DNA of 64,000 nt, taken from an uncultured Dialister sp. Its GTDB lineage: Bacteria; Bacillota; Negativicutes; Veillonellales; Dialisteraceae. The translations under genes were made by a program, and so were the position numbers. Position 1 is the stretch's first letter. Each line of letters begins with the position of its first letter. The notes beneath the pieces are model-generated. The model did not search any database. It was given only the letters and a program-made list of their open reading frames with translations, and was not told the origin of the DNA. The stretch is taken from contig CAKPUX010000002.1 in assembly GCA_934193095.1 (NCBI GenBank), forward strand, positions 1-64,000, in the 5' to 3' direction. Below, one piece after another: positions 50,929 to 58,258 of this stretch.

Positions 50929-51796
50929 TACGCTCTGGACGATCCAGCGCCTGCTCGCATGGACGACGCAGTATTTCCAAAATCACGAGATCGAGACGCC
51001 GCGTCTGGACGCAGAGCTCTTGCTTGCGAAGGTTCTTCACAAGCAGCGGATCTTCCTCTATACGGATTTCGAAGAAATCGTGAATCCGGAGGAACTCGCA
51101 CTTTTCAAGTCTTTCATACAAAAGCGTGTGAAGGGAATTTCCACGGCGGCTATCATTGGTGAGAAAGAATTCATGGGGCTCACATTTCATGTGAATGAGG
51201 ATGTCCTGATTCCTCGCCCGGACACAGAGACATGGCTGGAAAAGGTCATCCAATACCATAGAAATGACGGCGCGATCGAGGTCGCGGACCTCGGGACAGG
51301 GAGCGGGGCGATCCTCCTCTCCTTCCTGTATTATTGCAAGGAAGCGAAGGGGGTCGGCATCGATATTTCTGAAAAAGCCCTCGCTGTCGCGAAAGAAAAT
51401 GGGAAAGAGCTTGCGATGGATGAGCGCGCGGCGTGGCTTGTCGGAGACTATATCGATGCGCTGCCGGAAGATACCCTCTATGACGGCATCCTTTCGAATC
51501 CTCCCTACATCCCGAGCGCCGACATCGCCCATCTTCAGGAGGAAGTGAAGCATGAGCCGATGCTCGCGCTCGATGGGGGAGAGGATGGTCTCGTCTTCTA
51601 CCGCCGGCTGGCGGAAAAGGCGGCGGGCCACTTGAAAGAGGGCGGTTTCCTCGCCGTCGAATTCGGCATCCACCAGTGGGAAGACATTCTTTCGCTTTTG
51701 AAGGAAACGGGCGAGTTCGAAGATTTCGAAGTCATCAAAGACTACGGTGATATCGAGCGCGCGATCTATTGCAGAAAGAAGAAGCAGCATGACTGA
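50918..51796 (+). CDS. prmC: Release-factor glutamine methyltransferase
   Basis: A 292-residue SAM-dependent methyltransferase that modifies the GGQ glutamine of release factors. An N-terminal helical domain is followed by the Rossmann domain with VADLGTGSGAILLS (SAM site) and the catalytic NPPYIP near residue 193. It overlaps prfA by 11 bases and the next gene by 8, so the three are translationally coupled. Confidence 0.95.
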   Translation: MAANTLWTIQRLLAWTTQYFQNHEIETPRLDAELLLAKVLHKQRIFLYTDFEEIVNPEELALFKSFIQKRVKGISTAAIIGEKEFMGLTFHVNEDVLIPRPDTETWLEKVIQYHRNDGAIEVADLGTGSGAILLSFLYYCKEAKGVGIDISEKALAVAKENGKELAMDERAAWLVGDYIDALPEDTLYDGILSNPPYIPSADIAHLQEEVKHEPMLALDGGEDGLVFYRRLAEKAAGHLKEGGFLAVEFGIHQWEDILSLLKETGEFEDFEVIKDYGDIERAIYCRKKKQHD

Positions 51797-52823
51797 AAAA
51801 GTAGAAGTCAACGACATATATTATAAGGATAAAGTAAAGGAGCTCGGCCGCATCATTCGTGAGGGCGGCCTTGTGGCTTTTCCAACGGAGACGGTCTATG
51901 GTCTGGGAGGAAATGCGCTCGATGCGAGTGCGGCGAAAAAGATCTACGCTGCGAAGGGCCGCCCCTCGGATAATCCGCTCATCGTCCATGTGGCGGATCC
52001 CTCCGAAGTGGAGAAGTACGCAGCCGAGGTCAGTCCGCTCGCAAGGCGGCTGATGGATACCTTCTGGCCGGGGCCTTTGACCATTGTTTTCCCGAAGAAG
52101 GATTGCATCCCGATGGAGACATCCGGGGGACTTTCCACCATCGCCATCCGCTGCCCAAGGAGTGAGGCGACACGCGCTCTCATCCGTGCAGCCGGCGTCC
52201 CCATCGCAGGTCCCAGCGCGAATATTTCCACCCGCCCGAGCCCGACAACCGCAGACGATGTGCTGCATGATATGGATGGACGCATCGCAGCCGTCATCGA
52301 CGGCGGCTCCTGCCAGATCGGCCTCGAGTCCACCGTGGTGGGCATCGAAGGAGATGAGATCGTCATCTACCGCCCCGGCGGCACGACGAAGGAAGCGCTC
52401 TCTGCCATCGCACCGACCACGGTCGACAGCGCACTTGCCAAAGACGGTGCGCATCCGAAGGCACCCGGCATGAAGTACCGCCACTATGCGCCTTCCGCGC
52501 CGCTCACCGTGTACACGGGAGAGGCGGACAAAGTGGTAGAGGAAATCCTCTCCTTTGCGGCAAAGACGGACAAGAAGTATGGTTTCTTCGTCAGCGAAGA
52601 AACCGCGCAACTTCTCCCGAAGGGACTTCCGCTCTTCGTCTGGGGACAGCGGACGGATAAAGAGAGCTTCGCGCACAATCTCTTCTCCGGCCTTCTCTAT
52701 TTTAACAGCCATCCCGTCGATGCCATCATCGGCGAAGGCACGGATACCGCGGGCCTTGGCCTCGCGATCATGAACCGCCTCACCAAGGCGTCGGGGTATC
52801 ATATAGTGGTGGAGAAGCGATAG
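51789..52823 (+). CDS. ywlC: Threonylcarbamoyl-AMP synthase (Sua5/YwlC type)
   Basis: A 344-residue enzyme that makes threonylcarbamoyl-AMP from threonine, bicarbonate and ATP for the t6A modification of ANN-decoding tRNAs. The YrdC domain covers about residues 15-205 (GGLVAFPTETVYGLGGNA, KGRPSDNPLIVHV, PSANISTRPSPTTADDV). A C-terminal Sua5 domain, absent from the short TsaC form, fills the rest (KAPGMKYRHYAPSAPL). ATG 51789 overlaps the prmC end. Confidence 0.93.
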   Translation: MTEKVEVNDIYYKDKVKELGRIIREGGLVAFPTETVYGLGGNALDASAAKKIYAAKGRPSDNPLIVHVADPSEVEKYAAEVSPLARRLMDTFWPGPLTIVFPKKDCIPMETSGGLSTIAIRCPRSEATRALIRAAGVPIAGPSANISTRPSPTTADDVLHDMDGRIAAVIDGGSCQIGLESTVVGIEGDEIVIYRPGGTTKEALSAIAPTTVDSALAKDGAHPKAPGMKYRHYAPSAPLTVYTGEADKVVEEILSFAAKTDKKYGFFVSEETAQLLPKGLPLFVWGQRTDKESFAHNLFSGLLYFNSHPVDAIIGEGTDTAGLGLAIMNRLTKASGYHIVVEKR

Positions 52824-53185
52824 GGGCTGACGGGTTCTGAGGGTTCAAAAGGTTCACAGGTTTTCCATCTTTCATGAATACCACATGTCTTAAAACTCCG
52901 CGGCGCTCGGGTACTGCCGTACATCGCCTGCTTGAGACGCTCTTTCCCGCTCTTTTTCATACCGCCTGTGCCCTATCCGCCCCTTCGGGGCACCTTCCCC
53001 TCGAGGGGAAGGCTGACGATACGAGAGTACCGCTCATCTAAAATTCGCGGCGCTTCCATATTTTTATGCGCCGCACCTTCCCCATTGAACCCGTAGAACC
53101 TGCAGAACCCTCCGAACCTCTTTCGCCCGCAATCAAAGGATGGCACGTCCCCTGGGCTCAACCTGAAATCTCAAACCATTTCCCT
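52824..53185. repeat. Intergenic repeat block
   Basis: No gene is seen. A half hairpin (GCGGCGC at 52900, no right arm), CCCCTTCGGGG and CCTTCCCCTCGAGGGGAAGG palindromes (about 52981-53010), the full hairpin at 53047-53074, and the usual tail with AATCAAAGGATGGCACG follow in order. Confidence 0.7.
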
Positions 53186-53223
53186 AAAAGGAACAGCTCG
53201 CCAGCTGGCGGGCTGTTCCTTTT
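53186..53223 (+). terminator. Intrinsic terminator upstream of rpiB
   Basis: AAAAGGAACAGCTCGCC pairs with GGCGGGCTGTTCCTTTT; it closes the prfA operon region. Confidence 0.85.
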
Positions 53224-53286
53224 TACGCGGCGCTGTTGTATACTGAAGTGGTACAGTAATCCTATTTTCCAAGGAGGGCAAAGAGA

Positions 53287-53730
53287 ATGAAAATTGCTAT
53301 GGCCAGTGATCACGGTGGGTTTGCGCTCAAGGCTTCTCTTATGAAGCATCTGGACGAAGAGAAGATCGAATACATAGATTGCGGGACGTACTCAGAAGAG
53401 TCCTGCGACTACCCGGACTTTGCAGAGAAAGCGTGCAAGCTGGTGCAGCAGGGCGAGGCGACGTATGCGATCCTTGTCTGCGGGACGGGCATCGGCATGT
53501 GCATTGCCGCGAACAAGATGAAGGGCATCCGTGCGGCGCTCTGCGGAGATACGTTCTCCGCGCATTTCACCCGCGCGCACAATGATGCGAATGTCATGAC
53601 GCTGGGGGCGCGTGTCGTCGGACCGGGGCTTGCGGAATTCATCATGGACGAATTTTTAAAGACTCCGTTCGAAGGTGGCCGCCATGCCAGAAGAATTGCA
53701 AAGATTGCTGCGATCGAAGAGGTGCAATAG
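53287..53730 (+). CDS. rpiB: Ribose-5-phosphate isomerase B
   Basis: A 147-residue RpiB/LacAB-family enzyme interconverting ribose 5-phosphate and ribulose 5-phosphate. The signature MASDHGGFALK, the catalytic-cysteine loop LVCGTGIGMCIAANKMKGIRA and the FTRAHNDANVMTLGARV segment are present. GGAGG (53273-53277) precedes the ATG. The last base of its stop is the first base of the next start codon. Confidence 0.95.
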   Translation: MKIAMASDHGGFALKASLMKHLDEEKIEYIDCGTYSEESCDYPDFAEKACKLVQQGEATYAILVCGTGIGMCIAANKMKGIRAALCGDTFSAHFTRAHNDANVMTLGARVVGPGLAEFIMDEFLKTPFEGGRHARRIAKIAAIEEVQ

Positions 53731-54278
53731 TGTTTGAAGACTTACAGGAACAGGCAGTAAAAGCTTTCCATGAGCTTTGCGAAATTTCTCATTTCAGAAA
53801 AGGGAGCCTCATCGTCATCGGTGGCTCGTCGAGCGAGATCCGCGGCGGACACATCGGCAAAGACAGCTCCTATGAAGTCGGCACGGCTGTCGTGACGGCT
53901 TTGATGGAAGCTGCAGAGAAAGAGGGACTTGCTCTGGCTTTCCAGTGCTGCGAGCATCTGAATCGGGCGCTCATCATGGAGCGCAGCGAAGCAGAGAAGC
54001 GCGGCTATGAGGAAGTGACGGTCGTCCCCTGGCTGCATGCCGGCGGCGCCTTCTCGACGAATGCTTTCTATCATTTCAATGACCCGGTCGCCGTGATGGA
54101 GATCAAGGCTGACGGGGGACTCGATATCGGGCTTACGATGATCGGGATGCACTTGAAGCGCGTGGCTGTCCCTGTCCGTCTGGCGAATAACCATATCGGG
54201 GCAGCCCTTGTGGCAGCTGCCCGCACCCGCCCGCTGCTCATTGGCGGAGAGAGAGCGCACTATGTGAGGGAAGACTGA
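53730..54278 (+). CDS. ywlG: TIGR01440/DUF436 family protein (YwlG type)
   Basis: A 182-residue conserved Firmicute protein of unknown function. Signatures are IVIGGSSSEIRGGHIGKDSS, AFQCCEHLNRALIMER and NNHIGAALVAAARTRPLLIGG. It starts with GTG sharing one base with the rpiB stop, so its translation is coupled. In Bacillus the same order (ywlC, ywlF/rpiB, ywlG, glyA) is kept, which supports the naming; here intergenic repeats break it. Confidence 0.9.
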   Translation: MFEDLQEQAVKAFHELCEISHFRKGSLIVIGGSSSEIRGGHIGKDSSYEVGTAVVTALMEAAEKEGLALAFQCCEHLNRALIMERSEAEKRGYEEVTVVPWLHAGGAFSTNAFYHFNDPVAVMEIKADGGLDIGLTMIGMHLKRVAVPVRLANNHIGAALVAAARTRPLLIGGERAHYVRED

Positions 54279-54540
54279 AGATTGAAAGCAGGGATTAGGG
54301 ATTAGTGGCTAGGGATTAGGAGCCTCGAGTGACTGGTGACTGGTGACTTACATGCCATCTTCGGGCATCGTCCTATTTATACTCAGCGGCGCTTCCATAT
54401 TTTTGTGCGCCGCACCACCACTCCTCACTCCTCACTCCTCACTCCTAACTAGAGAGCGCGAATCTTTCGTACGCAATCCATGGGCGCCCCGCCCACGGGC
54501 TAGCCCTGAACCTTGAACCCTATTTCCTCTTTACTTCTTC
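54279..54540. repeat. Intergenic repeat block
   Basis: No gene is seen. TAGGGATT and GTGACTG heptads (about 54292-54350), the hairpin at 54386-54413, CTCCTCA heptads (about 54420-54448) and the GGGCGCCCCGCCC tail are present. Confidence 0.7.
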
Positions 54541-54600
54541 CTTATTTGTGCTATACTATCCTTGTGAGTGATTTCACGAATAGCATACCTGCTCAACGGA

Positions 54601-54646
54601 AGGGCTTGGCCATGTATCCTGAAGGGTACACGCTAAGCTCTTTTTC
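54601..54646 (+). terminator. Terminator of a short leader transcript
   Basis: AGGGCTTGGC (54601-54610) pairs with GCTAAGCTCT (54632-54641), the inner GTATCC with GGGTAC, and CTTTTTCT follows. A -10-like TATACT lies at 54552-54557, so an RNA of about 80 bases may end here. Confidence 0.55.
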
Positions 54647-54723
54647 TATATCAAGTATGCATATTTCAAACCCAAAGATGCATTCGTGTGCGCCTCATGA
54701 TACAATAAATCAAATGTATGCAG

Positions 54724-54845
54724 GAACCGAAAATGAGTGACTGGGGGATATTTGGGTCAGAGAGTGCTGCTTTAGAGAGCGGTGCTTGGTGAAATGGTGC
54801 GATGCGCCGATATTTCTCCACTCTCATTGATGAAAGTTTTGCATC
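54724..54845 (+). ncRNA. T-box-like leader of glyA (stem I)
   Basis: AATGAGTGACTGGG (from 54732) pairs with CTCCACTCTCATT (54816-54828). Between them stand AGAGAGCGG (54774-54782) and TTGGTGAAATGG, which resemble the AG bulge and distal loop of T-box stem I. A small stem TGATG-CATCA (54828-54846) follows like stem III. A possible specifier is UCC (Ser) before A. I cannot find the usual TGGNACCGCG antiterminator, so this may be a divergent or translational form. Confidence 0.4.
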
Positions 54846-54905
54846 ATGGGGTGTATGAATCGATCCATTCGATTTCACTTTGAAAAATGAAGGGAGTTCA
54901 TTTCA

Positions 54906-56144
54906 ATGAAACACTTAAAAGAAGACAAAGCGGTTTATGAAGCCATTCAGAAAGAGTTGAACCGTCAGAGAAACAAGCTGGAAATGATCGCATCTGAAAA
55001 TATCGTCAGCTATGCTGTCATGGAAGCACAGGGCAGCGTCCTCACAAACAAATATGCAGAAGGCTACCCGGGCAAGAGATATTACGGCGGCTGTGAATAT
55101 GTCGATGTCGTCGAACAGCTGGCGATCGATCGTGCGAAGGAGCTCTTCGGTGCGGAACATGTGAATGTACAGCCGCATTCCGGCTCGCAGGCGAACTTCG
55201 CTGTCTACTACGGTCTCTTAAAACCGGGCGACACCATGATGGGCATGAACCTCACGGATGGCGGTCATCTGTCGCACGGCAGCCCGGTCAATATTTCCGG
55301 CAATTATTTCAATGTCGTTCCTTACGGCGTCAGAAAAGAAGATGAACTTCTGGACTATGAAGCCATGGAAAAGACCGCGAAGGAAGTCCAGCCGAAGCTC
55401 ATCATCGGCGGCACCAGTGCATACTCCCGCATCATCGACTTCGAACGCATTGCAGCGATCGCCCATGAAGTCGGCGCACTCTTCATGGTCGATATGGCAC
55501 ACTTCGCCGGCCTTGTCGCAGGCGGTGAATATCCGAGCCCGGTGCCGTGGGCAGATATCGTGACCACCACCACCCACAAGACTCTTCGCGGACCGCGCGG
55601 CGGCATCATCATGTGCAAGGAACAGTATGGCAAAGCCATCGATAAAGCGGTATTCCCGGGCATGCAGGGCGGTCCTCTCATGCATGTCATCGCAGCAAAG
55701 GCTGTTGCTTTCGGCGAAGATCTCTGCGATGATTTCAAGCAGTATGCGAAACAGATCAAAAAGAATGAAAAGGTCCTCTCTGATGAGCTGCAGAAGAATG
55801 GCATCCGCGTCGTTTCCGGCGGCACCGATACCCATGTTCTCCTCGCTGATATGAAAGCGATCGGCATCACAGGTAAGGTCGCACAGACAGTTCTCGATGA
55901 GATCGGTATCACCGCAAACAGAAACACCATTCCGTTCGAGACACTCTCTCCATTCGTCACGAGCGGCATTCGTCTCGGCTCCCCGGCTCTGACCACCAGA
56001 GGATTCAAGGAAGATGACTTCAAGGAAGTCGCAGACATCATCTCGACAGTCGTCAAGAATCCGGAGGATGCGGCAGTCAAGGCGGACTGCGCAAAGCGTG
56101 TCCATGCTCTCTGCGTGAAGTACCCGCTCTACGAAGATCTGTAA
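54906..56144 (+). CDS. glyA: Serine hydroxymethyltransferase
   Basis: A 412-residue PLP enzyme converting serine and tetrahydrofolate to glycine and methylenetetrahydrofolate. It shows [13 protein letters not shown] near the start, [21 protein letters not shown], the PLP lysine in [15 protein letters not shown] (about K224), and [15 protein letters not shown] near the end. Full length. GGGAG (54892-54896) precedes the ATG within a small AATGAA-TTCATT stem. Confidence 0.96.
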   Translation: MKHLKEDKAVYEAIQKELNRQRNKLEMIASENIVSYAVMEAQGSVLTNKYAEGYPGKRYYGGCEYVDVVEQLAIDRAKELFGAEHVNVQPHSGSQANFAVYYGLLKPGDTMMGMNLTDGGHLSHGSPVNISGNYFNVVPYGVRKEDELLDYEAMEKTAKEVQPKLIIGGTSAYSRIIDFERIAAIAHEVGALFMVDMAHFAGLVAGGEYPSPVPWADIVTTTTHKTLRGPRGGIIMCKEQYGKAIDKAVFPGMQGGPLMHVIAAKAVAFGEDLCDDFKQYAKQIKKNEKVLSDELQKNGIRVVSGGTDTHVLLADMKAIGITGKVAQTVLDEIGITANRNTIPFETLSPFVTSGIRLGSPALTTRGFKEDDFKEVADIISTVVKNPEDAAVKADCAKRVHALCVKYPLYEDL

Positions 56145-56154
56145 TGAATACATC

Positions 56155-56190
56155 AAATAAAAGCCAGTCCGCATGGGCCGGCTTTTATTG
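56155..56190 (+). terminator. glyA terminator
   Basis: AATAAAAGCCAGTCC pairs with GGGCCGGCTTTTATT, loop GCAT, eleven bases after the stop. Confidence 0.85.
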
Positions 56191-56385
56191 TTTTTGTAAA
56201 TGAATATTTTTTCGTTTTTGAGGCAATGTGACATCCCTTGATTCAGCGTAAGTCCTTTTTCATAAGTACAGAAGCAGGCGGAAGGGGAAACTTTGGTGGG
56301 ATACGGATGCGGTAGGGTCACTCACGGCATACTAAAAAAGCCGTCTTTGTCAGGTGCTGCTCCGCATTGCGGATAAACTTTCCCC
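56191..56385. other. Gap without a gene
   Basis: Nothing gene-like or repetitive is seen before the rpmF promoter. Confidence 0.5.
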
Positions 56386-56414
56386 TTGACTTTCCCCGGC
56401 CAATCCCGTATACT
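56386..56414 (+). promoter_or_regulatory. rpmF promoter
   Basis: TTGACT (56386-56391), a 17-bp spacer and TATACT (56409-56414). The normal 17-bp spacer contrasts with the 19-bp surface promoters. Confidence 0.8.
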
Positions 56415-56509
56415 ATTGAAGTTGATAAATTTCTCTAACGCGTTTAGAGCACTGGCGAAACAGTGAAAGACAAACGGCATAACGGCCGATAGGTAAGGAG
56501 GTGCGAGAA

Positions 56510-56695
56510 ATGCCGGTTCCGAAGACAAAAAGTTCTAGATCCCGTCGCGACAAGAGACGTGCAAATTGGAAACTGACTGTTCCGGGTCTTGTGGAATGCC
56601 CACAGTGCCATGCACTGAAAAAACCTCATCATGTATGCCCAGTATGCGGTTTCTATAAAGGCAAACAGATCATCACCAAGACTGTTGAAGAATAA
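56510..56695 (+). CDS. rpmF: 50S ribosomal protein L32
   Basis: A 61-residue protein with the basic start PVPKTKSSRSRRDKRRANWK and four zinc-binding cysteines in two pairs (ECPQCH and VCPVCG). ATG 56510 is nine bases after AAGGAGG. The DUF177/YceD gene that often precedes rpmF is absent; a 95-bp leader with no gene stands there instead. Confidence 0.94.
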   Translation: MPVPKTKSSRSRRDKRRANWKLTVPGLVECPQCHALKKPHHVCPVCGFYKGKQIITKTVEE

Positions 56696-56705
56696 TGGTC
56701 AAAGG

Positions 56706-56737
56706 AAAATGCTTCTCGATAGAGAGGCATTTTTTTA
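56706..56737 (+). terminator. rpmF terminator
   Basis: AAAATGCTTCTC-GATA-GAGAGGCATTTTTTT. Confidence 0.85.
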
Positions 56738-56985
56738 TTGCAGAAATTACTTCTCACTATGGCGCGATATGATACAATAATAGGTGTTTCTCGAAGAAAT
56801 AGGGTTCAGCAGGCTCTGCGAGCGAGAGCAGAAAAGGCGGCGATCATATTCACAAGGCGCCGCTGAACCTTCTTTTTATTAAAAGCTGCGGCGCGCTTTA
56901 TTTTTGCGTTGTATCGCTCTCGCTCAAAAGCAGAGCCCTATTGAAGCTGTTGAACCTGTTGGATAAACAACGACCATCAAGGAGG
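56738..56985. repeat. Gap with a variant hairpin repeat
   Basis: GGCGGCGATCATATTCACAAGGCGCCGC (56836-56863) is a diverged copy of the common hairpin, flanked by GCTCTGCGAGCGAGAGC and its partial inverse GCTCTCGCTCAAAAGCAGAGC. Nine-bp TGTTGAACC repeats precede the yhaO ribosome site. Confidence 0.55.
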
Positions 56986-56989
56986 AAGT

Positions 56990-58258
56990 ATGGGGAAGCA
57001 TTTTTCTTTTATCCATTGTGCGGATCTGCACCTCGGAGAACCATTCGGAGGCGTGCGCCTCGGGACGAAGGGACCGTGGAATGAGCAGATCGGGAAAGCC
57101 ACCTTCAAGGCCTTTGAAAAGGTGGTGGATGCGGCACTGGAAAATCGGGTAGATGCGATCTTGATTTCCGGAGATGTATATAATTCAGACCATCACAGCC
57201 TCGCGGCGCAAATGGCTTTCGGCAGGGAGCTGTATCGAGCGGCGCAGGCGGGGATCGAGGTCTTTATCGTGCATGGAAATCACGACCCGGGCGAGGCCTG
57301 GCGTGCGGATATCCCGCTGCCGGAGACGGTGCATATTTTTTCTTCCGAAGAAGTGACAGGCATCCCGCTCATGAAGGATGGGGAAAAGGCGGCCACGATC
57401 TATGGCATCAGTTACAAGACACGCCATACGAAGGATGATCTGGTGCGCTCTTTCCATGTGAATCCGGAGGATGGATTCACCATCGGGATGCTGCACACGG
57501 AAGCCGGCGTCGATGGGAGTCCCTATGCGCCTTGCACGGTCGAGGAGCTGAAGACTGCGGGCATCGACTACTGGGCACTGGGGCATGTACATACGAGAAA
57601 GACGCTCTCGATGAAGCCCTATATCGTCTACCCGGGCAATACGCAGGGGCTGGATGTCACGGAAATCGGTCCCCGTGGCTGTTACCTGGTCGATGTGGGG
57701 GCCTATGGTACAGTGACGTTGAAGTTCATCGAGACGGATGTGATTCGTTGGATGGACATGGTCATCGACATCGCCCCTTTCTTGACCGCAGATGATCTTT
57801 TGAAAGATGTGGCACGCCGCCGCGCGGGGCTGAAGGAGCTGACCGGTAGGCCGAATATGGTGCGTCTGGTACTGACGGGGCATGGCGCGCTGCACAAAGC
57901 GATCGCGACGGAAGAGGGACGTGATTTCCTTCTGCAGTCTTTGAATGAAAAGGAGCAGTTCCGCCATCTCTTTGCTTATTTCACCCGCATCGAGGATCGG
58001 ACGCGGCCATTCCTGAATCTGGCTGAGCGCCGCGAGCTTCCCGATGTGACGGGGAATTATCTGAAGGCTTTTGATGCGGTCATGGATCTTCCGTCGGAAG
58101 AAAGGGCGAAGATGCTCCGTGAGATGGCTTCTTCGCAGCCGGAGCTTTCGAAGTATAAGAATCTATTGGGCAAGGTGTCTGATGAGGCACTTCTTGCTGC
58201 TTTCCGCCGGGCGGAGGTGCTGGGAGCGGAAATGCTGACAGAGGAGGATGGACGATGA
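56990..58258 (+). CDS. yhaO: SbcD-like metallophosphoesterase (YhaO type)
   Basis: A 422-residue protein of the Mre11/SbcD family. The phosphodiesterase motifs are all present: CADLHLG, SGDVYNSDHH, VHGNHDPGE, MLHTEAG and LGHVHTRK. It binds two metal ions and should cut DNA ends together with the ATPase encoded next. GGAGGAAG precedes ATG 56990, and its stop overlaps the yhaN start (ATGA), so the two are coupled. Confidence 0.92.
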   Translation: MGKHFSFIHCADLHLGEPFGGVRLGTKGPWNEQIGKATFKAFEKVVDAALENRVDAILISGDVYNSDHHSLAAQMAFGRELYRAAQAGIEVFIVHGNHDPGEAWRADIPLPETVHIFSSEEVTGIPLMKDGEKAATIYGISYKTRHTKDDLVRSFHVNPEDGFTIGMLHTEAGVDGSPYAPCTVEELKTAGIDYWALGHVHTRKTLSMKPYIVYPGNTQGLDVTEIGPRGCYLVDVGAYGTVTLKFIETDVIRWMDMVIDIAPFLTADDLLKDVARRRAGLKELTGRPNMVRLVLTGHGALHKAIATEEGRDFLLQSLNEKEQFRHLFAYFTRIEDRTRPFLNLAERRELPDVTGNYLKAFDAVMDLPSEERAKMLREMASSQPELSKYKNLLGKVSDEALLAAFRRAEVLGAEMLTEEDGR

